A stretch of 64,000 nucleotides of DNA, taken from positions 1 to 64,000 of the forward strand of contig NZ_JACGXS010000012.1 in the NCBI RefSeq assembly GCF_014117215.1, in the 5' to 3' direction. A program made the translations under genes and the position numbers. A model generated the notes under the pieces. It saw only the letters and a list, made by a program, of their open reading frames with translations, was not told the origin of the DNA and did no database searches. Of this stretch, positions 35,799-43,207 are shown in pieces. Position 1 is the first letter of the stretch, and every line of letters starts with the position of its first letter. The stretch comes from Stenotrophomonas tumulicola. GTDB taxonomy: Bacteria; Pseudomonadota; Gammaproteobacteria; Xanthomonadales; Xanthomonadaceae.

Positions 35799-36518
35799 AT
35801 GCTGACCCGTGCCCTGATCGTTGTCCTCGTCCTGCTGAACATCAGTGTCGCGTTGTGGTGGGCACTGCGCGTCGAACCGGCAACGCCGGAACCGACGCCG
35901 CCCTCCGGCGTGGCGACCCTGCAACTTGCTCCGGTAGAGCCGGGCCATGCCCGGCTGCCCGACGCACCCGCAGCGCTGGTCGACGCCACCACCCTGACGG
36001 AACCGCCATCGGCACCGGAATCGCCATCCGTATCGGCACCGGCGGCTCCGCCGCGTTGCGTCGCGCTGGGTCCCTTCGCCGATCCGGCCGCCGCCGCGAC
36101 GGTGCAGGCGCGCCTGGGAGGCGTGCTGGAACGTATGCGCGCGGTGGAAGAACAACAGGCGGCAGGGGGCAGCAACGCCCGCTATCGGGTGCTGCTGCCA
36201 CCCGCTGCCTCGCGCGAAGCAGCGCAGGAAACGGTGCAGCGGATCGTCGCGGCCGGCCTGGGCGATTACTACATCATTGCCCAGGGGCCGGAAGCCAACG
36301 CCATTGCGCTGGGCCAGTACCGCAACCGGGAAGGCGCCGAACGCCGGGTCACTGCGCTGAGGGCCGCCGGCTTCAAGCCCCTCCTGCAGGGCGGCGGCGA
36401 GGCGACAAGCACGTGGTGGGTGCAGGGGGCGCTGGTAGCGGGGCAGGCCGCCAACGCGGCGCGGCAACGCAGCGGCGCCGCGCAACAGCGCTCGCTGGAC
36501 TGTGCGCGTCTGCGGTAG
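35799..36518 (+). CDS. Membrane-anchored SPOR-like protein with a REP-encoded segment
   Basis: 239 residues. An N-terminal anchor (LIVVLVLLNISVALWWAL) is followed by a Pro/Thr-rich linker to about residue 85. A C-terminal region resembles two SPOR-type repeats (RCVALGPFADPAAAATVQARL and YYIIAQGPEANAIALGQYRNREGAERRVTALRAAGF), which bind denuded peptidoglycan at septa. Codons 46-53 (VEPGHARL) are a complete GTAG REP at 35934-35957 read in frame. It follows coaX by 9 bases and precedes tRNA-Thr. Confidence 0.75.
   Translation: MLTRALIVVLVLLNISVALWWALRVEPATPEPTPPSGVATLQLAPVEPGHARLPDAPAALVDATTLTEPPSAPESPSVSAPAAPPRCVALGPFADPAAAATVQARLGGVLERMRAVEEQQAAGGSNARYRVLLPPAASREAAQETVQRIVAAGLGDYYIIAQGPEANAIALGQYRNREGAERRVTALRAAGFKPLLQGGGEATSTWWVQGALVAGQAANAARQRSGAAQQRSLDCARLR
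35934..35957. repeat. GTAG REP inside a coding sequence
   Basis: GTAG followed by AGCCGGGCCATGCCCGGCT, a palindrome of the same build as the intergenic REPs. It lies in frame inside the linker of the SPOR-like protein and leaves the reading frame open. Confidence 0.75.
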
Positions 36519-36561
36519 AATTGCCCCGCTGGGCTGGCCTGCCGCCCACGCGCCGTACCAT

Positions 36562-36637
36562 GCCGCTTTAGCTCAGTTGGTAGAGCAACTGTCTTGTAAA
36601 CAGTAGGTCATCCGTTCGATTCGGATAAGCGGCACCA
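36562..36637 (+). tRNA. tRNA-Thr (anticodon TGT)
   Basis: A 76-base cloverleaf including an encoded CCA. Acceptor stem GCCGCTT/AAGCGGC, D arm GCTC/GAGC, anticodon stem ACTGT/ACAGT with loop CTTGTAA giving anticodon TGT (reads ACA/ACG codons), T arm ATCCG/CGGAT with TTCGATT. All stems pair perfectly. Confidence 0.97.
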
Positions 36638-36947
36638 ATCCCCCTTTTTTCGACCATCACCAAGTGGCCCCGTATCGCCGCGATTCACAACGGAATCAGC
36701 GAGTTACGGTCCAGGCAGTCAGAGGGGAGCGATCTGGTCGTCAACTGGATGGATCGTTGGTCGCCGGAGGCGTGATGAGGGGGCGATCAGGCTGCTTCGG
36801 ATCAAAGCCCCTGTCCTTGCCGATCACAGGCTGCCTGCTGTTCGCAAGCGCATCGAAGGCGTTAAATCCAATCTTCAGGCGATGACTGCGCCCAGCCCGC
36901 AGGAAAACACCAGAATTGTTTCTTCGGTCGTGTTGAACAGGCATGTG
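36638..36947. other. AT-richer spacer after tRNA-Thr with an open frame lacking a start
   Basis: About 310 bases. A run of C then T follows the tRNA. One plus-strand frame is open for 48 codons from 36629 to the TGA at 36773-36775; its translation has a protein-like composition (for example KWPRIAAIHNGISELRSRQS) but no start codon, as a gene remnant would show. On the minus strand a 67-codon frame (36741-36944) also exists. Neither was recognised. Confidence 0.4.
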
Positions 36948-38303
36948 TTACAGGTCATTTCGCGCCTGTTCGCCTTTGATCACACGTCCGTCTTTTACGA
37001 TGACGGCGAAGTTGTGCACTGGATCTGCAATCAGATCGAGGTTCGCCAGCGGATTGCCTTCGACGAGCAGGAGGTCGGCCAACGCGCCAACTTCCACAAC
37101 GCCAAGGCGACCCTGGTAGGGACTGCGCAGGCCTGACAGTGCCAGCAGTTCGGCATTGTCATGCGTCACCATCTTCAGGATCTCCGCCGGCGTGAACCAG
37201 TCGCGCAACCCGAGGATGAAAGCGTTCTGCTCGACATTGAGTTCAGGTTCAAACAGAAAGTCGGTGCCCCAGGCCATGCGCACGCCTGCCCGCTTGGCTG
37301 CGGCGATCGTGCGCGCTTGCCCCTCGATCACCGGTTTGCGCTTTTCGCGGCGAATTGGATCCATCGCGTCGGTGCTCGGTCGCAGGGTCTGGGTCGACAG
37401 CCATACGCCCTGCCTGGCCATCAACTTCAAGGTGGCCTCGTCCAGCAACTGACCGTGCTCGATGCACTTCACGCCCGCTTCGATGGCGCGCCGCACCGCA
37501 CGCACCGTGTACGCGTGCACCGTGACGTAGGTGCCCCAGTCTTCGGCCGCTTCGACCGCAGCGCGCATTTCATCCAGGGTGTACTGCGTAACGTCGACCG
37601 GATCGTAGGCCGAGGATGTACCACCGCCAGCCATCAGCTTGATCTGGCTGGCGCCCATGCGCAGGTTTTCGCGCACGGCTGTAAGTACCTCGTCGCGGCC
37701 ATCGGCGATGAAGGTTGCACCCATTTCCTCGGCCAGCGACGGCTTGCCGAAGAAGCGACGCGAACGCTCGTGCGGCAGGCGCATGTCGCCATGACCGGAG
37801 GTCTGGCTCACGGTGGCGCCCGATGGCCAGATGCGCGGCCCGACCACCTTGCCGGTATCGATGGCTGCCTTCAGTTCGAAAACGGGGCCGCCGACATCAC
37901 GCACGCTGGTAAACCCCCGCATCACGGTACGCTCGGATTCGGCTGCAACCGTGGCAGCCAGCAATTCGGGCTTCGCGTCCGGTGCGGTCATCGTGGCCTG
38001 CGAAAGCGCCGTGAACGTACTGTGCCAATGCGCGTCGATCAAGCCTGGCATCAGCGTGCGGCCACGACCCTCGATCACTTGTGCCGATTCCGAAGGCTGC
38101 GCATTCGCGCCGATGCCCGCGATCTGATTGCCGCGGACCAGCACATCTGTCGGATCGCCAAGTGTTCCACGGACGGTATCCAGCACTCGGACCTGACGGA
38201 ACAGCAATTCGCTTTCAGCTGCAGCGCAATGTCCCCACGCGAGAGCGGAGGAGACAAGGACCAGCAACATCGAAAACCTGCGCAGCATGCTTGCGATTGC
38301 CAT
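36948..38303 (-). CDS. Secreted metal-dependent amidohydrolase (COG1228 type, possible dipeptidase)
   Basis: 451 residues with a signal peptide (MLRRFSMLLVLVSSALAWGHCAAAE). The binuclear amidohydrolase metal site is visible: HxH in DAHWHST, the carboxylated-Lys candidate in SQIKLMAGGGTSS, His in VTVHAYT, His in KCIEHGQLLD and the catalytic Asp in AWGTDFLF. COG1228 members include imidazolonepropionases and dipeptidases for Xaa-Pro, Xaa-Hyp or Xaa-Arg/Lys; the exact substrate cannot be read. It is the first long gene in the AT-richer stretch after tRNA-Thr, and the porin-like gene lies 77 bases upstream on the same strand. Confidence 0.85.
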   Translation of the reverse strand: MAIASMLRRFSMLLVLVSSALAWGHCAAAESELLFRQVRVLDTVRGTLGDPTDVLVRGNQIAGIGANAQPSESAQVIEGRGRTLMPGLIDAHWHSTFTALSQATMTAPDAKPELLAATVAAESERTVMRGFTSVRDVGGPVFELKAAIDTGKVVGPRIWPSGATVSQTSGHGDMRLPHERSRRFFGKPSLAEEMGATFIADGRDEVLTAVRENLRMGASQIKLMAGGGTSSAYDPVDVTQYTLDEMRAAVEAAEDWGTYVTVHAYTVRAVRRAIEAGVKCIEHGQLLDEATLKLMARQGVWLSTQTLRPSTDAMDPIRREKRKPVIEGQARTIAAAKRAGVRMAWGTDFLFEPELNVEQNAFILGLRDWFTPAEILKMVTHDNAELLALSGLRSPYQGRLGVVEVGALADLLLVEGNPLANLDLIADPVHNFAVIVKDGRVIKGEQARNDL

Positions 38304-38380
38304 CTTGTCGTTATCCCTGTGTGGATACCCTGCGCGGTCAACAAAGTTGATGCCCGCGACACGGAGGCACGAGGTGCGGT

Positions 38381-39196
38381 TCAGAACCGGTAAGTCAGGC
38401 CGAATGCCGGCCCCTTCAGCCGCGCATCGTAGACATCGCCAGCGTGATCGTAATCGACATCGAGCACCTTGTAGCCACCCGACACGGAGAAGCGGTCACT
38501 GGCAATGTAATTGACGGTCGCCAGCACCGACCACGTTGAATCTGCCCCGACACCAAATCCGCCGATATCCAACTGGGCCTGCAGTGACCAGCCACCGTGC
38601 AGGCGCTGGAAAGCACGCAGGCCGACCACCGGATCCACCCAATCGAAACGCTCGCCGTAACCGCGCGATGTCCCAAGGGCGCTGACGGTTACGTCGTTGG
38701 ATAGCCACCATGCCCGTACGCCGGCCAGCACGTCGAGCGTGAAATCCTCGGTGTCCACGGTTCGATAGCCCGCCTGCAGCGTCATGTTGGCCTGCCGGCT
38801 GTCGACCCGGCCGTCGACAACCGTGCCAGGCGGCACGGGAACGGGTAGCGGCGGCAGTGGGCCGAATGCGTGGCCATCGCGGGTGCTGACATACATCAGG
38901 TCAGCGGAAAACACGAACGCTCCCCGACGGAACCAGAGATTCACGAACCCGCCGAACTCGAGACCCTCCAGGACATCGGAGAACGATTTGTCGATGCCGA
39001 TGGTCGGCGCGCGCCGGAAGGGGGAGATCCTGCCGTCCAGGCCGGCGGCCCACAGGTACGGCGTGACCTGCAGTGCCTGGTCGGCGCGCTCGGCTTGCCC
39101 GCGCGTTGACGGGGTGGAGGCGAATTCATCGGCTGCGTTTGCGTGTCCCACGGTGGCGGCGCCAAGCGCCAGCAATCCCATGATGCATGCCTTCAT
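38381..39196 (-). CDS. Outer-membrane beta-barrel protein
   Basis: About 271 residues with a signal peptide (MKACIMGLLALGAATVGHANA). The rest alternates aromatic/hydrophobic strands (LQVTPYLWAAGLDGRI, FGGFVNLWFRRGAFVFSADLMYV, WSVLATVNYIASDRFSVSGGYKVLDVDYDHAGDVYDA) and ends with the outer-membrane C-terminal signature FGLTYRF. The ATG at 39196 places the signal peptide first. Substrate or role unknown; it may be co-transcribed with the downstream amidohydrolase. Confidence 0.8.
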   Translation of the reverse strand: MKACIMGLLALGAATVGHANAADEFASTPSTRGQAERADQALQVTPYLWAAGLDGRISPFRRAPTIGIDKSFSDVLEGLEFGGFVNLWFRRGAFVFSADLMYVSTRDGHAFGPLPPLPVPVPPGTVVDGRVDSRQANMTLQAGYRTVDTEDFTLDVLAGVRAWWLSNDVTVSALGTSRGYGERFDWVDPVVGLRAFQRLHGGWSLQAQLDIGGFGVGADSTWSVLATVNYIASDRFSVSGGYKVLDVDYDHAGDVYDARLKGPAFGLTYRF

Positions 39197-39311
39197 GACC
39201 GGTTTCCCTTGTGCCTTGACCATCTGATCAGGGCCCTGCAAGTCCGTAGCATTACCCGCGCAAGCCTCAGCGGACTTTATCACTTCCCCAAAAGGCCCCA
39301 ACGCGTCCCGC

Positions 39312-39626
39312 TCACTCGCAGCGGGCGGCTTGGATCACATTGTTGGCGTCGATGAATACGCGCAGGCGATCATCGCGATGATCCTTTTGGACGCTTCTGT
39401 CCGGACCGATCGGATTGACCAGTCCTGCTCCGCTCTCGCGTGATATGCGGCGCATGTTCTCCTCATTCGCCGGTTGGCCAACGGCCCAGTGCAGCGATTC
39501 GTCGGAGCAGCGTCCGCTGCCCGATACCCGAGGGCCCACGGAGCTGATGCACCCGGAAAGCATCGAACATCCCACGCCAACCAGGACAATTCGGGAGACA
39601 GCTCCCAGCCAAATGGATACGGTCAT
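39312..39626 (-). CDS. Lipoprotein with I78-type peptidase-inhibitor domain
   Basis: 104 residues with a lipoprotein signal (IVLVGVGCSMLSGC; lipobox LSGC). The mature part resembles the I78 (elastase-inhibitor-like) family: HWAVGQPANEENMRRISRESGA, then DHRDDRLRVFIDANNVIQAARC at the C terminus. A GAGG Shine-Dalgarno precedes the ATG. A run of ten C residues (minus strand; 39647-39656) lies 21-30 bases before the start codon. Membership is judged from the pattern and would need a profile search. Confidence 0.7.
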   Translation of the reverse strand: MTVSIWLGAVSRIVLVGVGCSMLSGCISSVGPRVSGSGRCSDESLHWAVGQPANEENMRRISRESGAGLVNPIGPDRSVQKDHRDDRLRVFIDANNVIQAARCE

Positions 39627-39646
39627 GGCGATACCTCAAATGGAAA

Positions 39647-39656
39647 GGGGGGGGGG
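39647..39656. promoter_or_regulatory. Homopolymeric G10/C10 tract upstream of the I78 lipoprotein
   Basis: Ten consecutive G on the plus strand, in the leader of the minus-strand lipoprotein gene just upstream of its Shine-Dalgarno sequence. Tracts of this length are prone to slippage and can make expression phase-variable. Confidence 0.5.
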
Positions 39657-39790
39657 TAGTCGGATTGCAAGTCTACTTGCGGTGGCCCAAGCATCGATCA
39701 GGAACGGATCGAGTGCCGGGGGCTCGAAGGTGACCGCATTCCGGATTTCCTGTGCATGTTGTAGGTCCGGCCATAGCCGCCGGGGCGGGA

Positions 39791-40561
39791 TCAGTTGCTC
39801 GGATACACCTCGACGACGGTGCATTGCGAGCCGGGAATGCGCGTGTCCATCATGACGCCGGGGCTGAACGCGACCCCCACCATGCGGTCGCCCGGGTTGC
39901 CACAGACCAGCCCGTTCTGCAGGCCCGACACGAATTCCACCCGCTTGACGCCGGCAAATTTGCTGCAGCTACCTGCTACTTCAATCCGGTAAAAGCGGTT
40001 TCCGCCGTTCCGGCGCGGGTTTGTTTCCACCATGATTCCCTTGGGGTCTTCGTTCCAGCCCCGCACGTCCCGGGTGGCAAAACAGAAATCCGGTGAACCC
40101 CGCAGCCGACGCCCGCGATCGTCGTTGTTGGCCTTGCCGGTGACAGTCACCGCAGGCAGCGTCGTCGGATATTGTCGATTGCTTTCGCGCGCGATCCTGG
40201 CAAAGGCGCGGTTGTCGATCTGGTCCACCGCACTGATGCCGCAGGCCCGGCCATCCACCAGCAGGCGTTCGCCGGGTCGCCCGCAGGCCCAGCCCTCGGG
40301 TGTCTCCAGTCCAATCTCCCTGCCGTTCGGGACGCCAGGGCATGCTGCAGCGAAGTCCAGTCGATAGGCTTGGCCATCTCCGGCGCGCACGGCAATCGAA
40401 CCCGCTTCGGCCTGTTTCACATGCTGGACGTTGCCCGCATCCAGGCAATGTGGTGCCGGTGCGGGGCCTTCGGGCACGGGCAGGGGCGCTTGGGCAAGGC
40501 CGGCCGCGGGCAGTGATGACGCGGCGAGCGCCATGGCAATCAGCAGTCTGGGACGGATCAC
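39791..40561 (-). CDS. Secreted protein with a duplicated DUF6491-like domain
   Basis: 256 residues from a GTG start at 40561, which has an ideal AAGGAG six bases upstream. It has a signal peptide (LLIAMALAASSLPAAGLAQA). The mature protein looks like two copies of one domain of about 100 residues. Each has a first Cys (HCLDAGNV / FCFATRDV), a YR-[LI]-x3-...-C segment (YRLDFAAAC / YRIEVAGSC), a CG-x-PG-x-R motif (ACGRPGERL / VCGNPGDRM) and a final Cys (RACGISAV / SQCTVVEV). The pattern resembles DUF6491, a family common in xanthomonads. Function unknown. Confidence 0.72.
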   Translation of the reverse strand: MIRPRLLIAMALAASSLPAAGLAQAPLPVPEGPAPAPHCLDAGNVQHVKQAEAGSIAVRAGDGQAYRLDFAAACPGVPNGREIGLETPEGWACGRPGERLLVDGRACGISAVDQIDNRAFARIARESNRQYPTTLPAVTVTGKANNDDRGRRLRGSPDFCFATRDVRGWNEDPKGIMVETNPRRNGGNRFYRIEVAGSCSKFAGVKRVEFVSGLQNGLVCGNPGDRMVGVAFSPGVMMDTRIPGSQCTVVEVYPSN

Positions 40562-40678
40562 AATGCGCTCCTTGCAGAGGGATTGACCAGAACCTAGCAC
40601 GCCCGGTGCCCTGGTTCCGTTACGGCGGGCTTGCCGCCGGCCCCATGCTATAAGGGCGTGGCCCGGTAAGGAGCATGC

Positions 40679-41350
40679 ATGGCCATGGCTGTTGAGCCCC
40701 GTCGCCTCGGCGCGGTCCGCGTGGTGGGCTGGACGATTGTCTGGCTTGCCGTGCTGGCGGTCAGCGCCGAATTCCTGCTGGCCGTGTACGGCAAGTACCA
40801 CTCGCTGGACGGCCCTGCCTATGCCCGCTTCATGGATCGCCACGGCTGGTTGTGGCTGCATCTCGGTGGTGGCCTGGTCACCCTGCTGCTCGGCCCGGTG
40901 CAGTTCCTTGGCCGATTGCGCCGCGCCCGCCCACGCCTGCATCGCCAGCTTGGACGCGTGTATCTGTATGGACTGCTTGTTGCCAGTGCGGCGGCGGCCG
41001 CGCTCATCCTGACCACTCCCGCCCCGTTCTCGATCCGTGCCGGCTTCGCCGCCACCGCCCTGGCCTGGTTGTCCACCGCGCTTGCCGGCATGGTCGCCGT
41101 CCGACATCGCCGGATCGAGGTGCACCAGCAGTGGATGGTGCGCAACTATGTCGTCAGCCTGGCGCCGGTCATGTTCCGGCTGATGCTGCCTGCGGCCATC
41201 GCGCTGGGGCAGGCGCCAAGCAGCGCACTGGTAGCGATGCTGCTGTGGGCAAGCTGGCTGCTGCCCCTGGCCATCGTCGAAGTGTTCCGCCGCCTGCTGC
41301 GCCACGCGCGCGGTGATGCCCAACTCACCGGGCGGGCGACCATCGCGTGA
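40679..41350 (+). CDS. DUF2306 integral membrane protein
   Basis: 223 residues with about six hydrophobic helices, for example VVGWTIVWLAVLAVSAEFLLAVYG. The DUF2306 hallmark is present: an internal segment HLGGGLVTLLLGPVQFLGRLRRARPRLHRQLGRVY, and HQQWMVRNYVVSLAPVMFRL. A Shine-Dalgarno AAGGAG lies 5 bases before the ATG. The family is uncharacterised. Confidence 0.85.
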   Translation: MAMAVEPRRLGAVRVVGWTIVWLAVLAVSAEFLLAVYGKYHSLDGPAYARFMDRHGWLWLHLGGGLVTLLLGPVQFLGRLRRARPRLHRQLGRVYLYGLLVASAAAAALILTTPAPFSIRAGFAATALAWLSTALAGMVAVRHRRIEVHQQWMVRNYVVSLAPVMFRLMLPAAIALGQAPSSALVAMLLWASWLLPLAIVEVFRRLLRHARGDAQLTGRATIA

Positions 41351-41381
41351 CTGGCGGCAAAGGCCGCAGGGCGCGGATCGT

Positions 41382-42110
41382 TCAGCGCATCATCGCGCGA
41401 TAGTCGCGCGGGGTGATTCCCACGGTGGATTTGAACTGCCTGGAGAAGGCGCTCTGGTCGGAGAAGCCACAGGTCTGCCCGATCTCGGCGATGTTCATGT
41501 CGCCCTGCAGCAGCCGCATGGCTTCTTCGATGCGCAGTTTGGTCAGCAACTGCTGTGGGCTGAGCTGGAACACGCGCTTGAACAGGCGTTCCAGCTGCGC
41601 CACTGAAACGCCGGCGATGTCGGCCAGGGATTGCACGCGCAATGGCAGGCCATAGTTGGCCTGCATGTGCGCAAACGCGCGCTGCAGCCGGGTAAACGAG
41701 GAGTGGCCGTTGTCCGGCCGGCCCAGGTCGCGGGAAATGCCGATCAACCCGCCAATGCCCTTGCCGCCGTCGAGCGGGCGCTTGATGGTCAGGCACCAGC
41801 CTGCGCAGCGGTTGGCATACAGATGCAGCTCCAGCTGGTTCTCGATCATCTCGCCCTCCAGCACGCACTTGTCCTGGTTGACGTAGGAGCTGCCCAGTCG
41901 TTCCGGGAAGACCTGCAGCGCCGTCTTGCCGACCAGTTCGCTCCGGTCGCGCATGCCCAGCCGCTTGACCAGGGTGTTGTTGACGTGGGTGTAGCGGCAG
42001 TCCTTGTCCTTGATGAAGAACACCACGTCGGGAATGGCATCGAAGATGTCCTGCAGCTCATTCAAGGACAGCTGTACGTCGATCGGGGTGGCGGGCTCGT
42101 TGTGCTGCAT
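41382..42110 (-). CDS. AraC-family regulator with PAS sensor domain, probable hydroxyproline-pathway activator
   Basis: 242 residues. A PAS domain occupies residues about 15-125 (LNELQDIFDAIPDVVFFIKDKDCRYTHVNNTL...GKTALQVFPERLG). The C-terminal AraC double HTH runs from LRVQSLADIAGVSVAQLERLFKRVFQLSP to IAEIGQTCGFSDQSAFSRQFKSTVGITPRDYR. A PAS domain replaces the usual cupin. The ATG at 42110 leaves a 151-base divergent intergenic region to lhpA, so control of the hydroxyproline operon is the natural inference. Confidence 0.88.
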   Translation of the reverse strand: MQHNEPATPIDVQLSLNELQDIFDAIPDVVFFIKDKDCRYTHVNNTLVKRLGMRDRSELVGKTALQVFPERLGSSYVNQDKCVLEGEMIENQLELHLYANRCAGWCLTIKRPLDGGKGIGGLIGISRDLGRPDNGHSSFTRLQRAFAHMQANYGLPLRVQSLADIAGVSVAQLERLFKRVFQLSPQQLLTKLRIEEAMRLLQGDMNIAEIGQTCGFSDQSAFSRQFKSTVGITPRDYRAMMR

Positions 42111-42179
42111 TGCTTCGTAGACCTTCGCGAAGGAAACGGTGGCTGGTGCAGGAAAGAAGCATCGCGGCATGTGGCCGGC

Positions 42180-42206
42180 ATTTCCGATTATGCATATTTC
42201 CGCATT
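42180..42206. promoter_or_regulatory. Candidate AraC-type direct repeat in the lhpA promoter region
   Basis: ATTTCCGATT (42180-42189) and ATTTCCGCATT (42196-42206) form a direct repeat with a 16-base period in the AT-richest part of the divergent intergenic region. It is a plausible site for the PAS-AraC regulator; not matched to any known consensus. Confidence 0.35.
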
Positions 42207-42261
42207 CGGGTTGGGGAGTCTGTCCTAGCGCGGGCTCGCCTGTGAAGACCAAGATGACGGC

Positions 42262-43206
42262 ATGCGGACCATCCAGATCATCGACTCACATACGGCAGGC
42301 GAACCCACGCGGGTCATCATGTCCGGCTTCCCGGACCTGCCCGGCGGCAGCCTGGCGCAACGCCGCGAACTGTTCCGCTCCAGCTACGATCATTGGCGCA
42401 GCGCAATCGCCTGCGAGCCGCGCGGCTCGGACACGATGGTCGGTGCGCTGCTGTTGGAGCCCACCGACCCGCGCTGTTGTGCCGGCGTGATCTTCTTCAA
42501 CAACGTGGGCTACCTGGGCATGTGCGGGCACGGCACCATCGGCCTGGCACGCACCCTGGCCCACGTGGGGCGCATCCAGCCGGGCGAGCACCTGGTGGAG
42601 ACGCCGGTGGGCCAGGTGGGCGTCACGCTGCATGCGGACGGACGGGTCTCCATCGGCAACGTCGAAAGCTACCGCTACCGGGCCGGCGTCAGCGTGGCCG
42701 TGCCGGGACATGGCACGATCCGCGGTGACATTGCGTGGGGCGGCAACTGGTTCTTCATCACCGAACAGACGCCCGCGCCGCTGGATATCAGCCACCGCGC
42801 CGAACTCAGCCTCTATACCATCGCGGTCCAGCAGGCGCTGCTCGCGGCCGGCATCCGCGGCGAAGACGAGGGCGTGATCGACCATGTCGAGATCAGTGGC
42901 GTGGCACCGGACGGTTCCGGTGCGCGCAACTTCGTGATGTGTCCCGGCGGTGCCTATGACCGCTCGCCGTGCGGCACCGGCACCAGCGCCAAGATCGCCT
43001 GCCTGGCCGCCGACGGCGAACTGGCTGAGGGCCAGCGCTGGGTGCAGCAGGGCATCCTCGGCAGCGTTTTCGAAGGCAGCTATCGCAACGGCCAACGCGG
43101 CGTCATGCCCACCATCACCGGCCAGGCATGGATCACCGGAACCTCGCAGCTGCTGATCGAACAGGACGATCCGCTGGCGTGGGGGATTGGTGGTGGGAAT
43201 CCCTGA
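42262..43206 (+). CDS. lhpA: 4-hydroxyproline 2-epimerase
   Basis: A 314-residue proline-racemase-fold enzyme converting trans-4-hydroxy-L-proline to cis-4-hydroxy-D-proline. The two catalytic cysteines are Cys88 (LGMCGHGTIGL) and Cys237 (SPCGTGTSAK), the Cys/Cys pair of racemases/epimerases rather than the Thr variant of 3-hydroxyproline dehydratases. It is first in the hydroxyproline operon, followed after one base by the D-hydroxyproline dehydrogenase beta-subunit gene. Confidence 0.95.
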   Translation: MRTIQIIDSHTAGEPTRVIMSGFPDLPGGSLAQRRELFRSSYDHWRSAIACEPRGSDTMVGALLLEPTDPRCCAGVIFFNNVGYLGMCGHGTIGLARTLAHVGRIQPGEHLVETPVGQVGVTLHADGRVSIGNVESYRYRAGVSVAVPGHGTIRGDIAWGGNWFFITEQTPAPLDISHRAELSLYTIAVQQALLAAGIRGEDEGVIDHVEISGVAPDGSGARNFVMCPGGAYDRSPCGTGTSAKIACLAADGELAEGQRWVQQGILGSVFEGSYRNGQRGVMPTITGQAWITGTSQLLIEQDDPLAWGIGGGNP

Positions 43207-43207
43207 C

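Noticed and set aside
36664..36944. Small ORFs on both strands after tRNA-Thr
   Set aside because: No ribosome-binding site or recognisable family. I describe the spacer but do not call genes there.
37161..38393. A 410-codon plus-strand frame opposite the amidohydrolase
   Set aside because: Antisense of a gene with a signal peptide and complete metal-site motifs.
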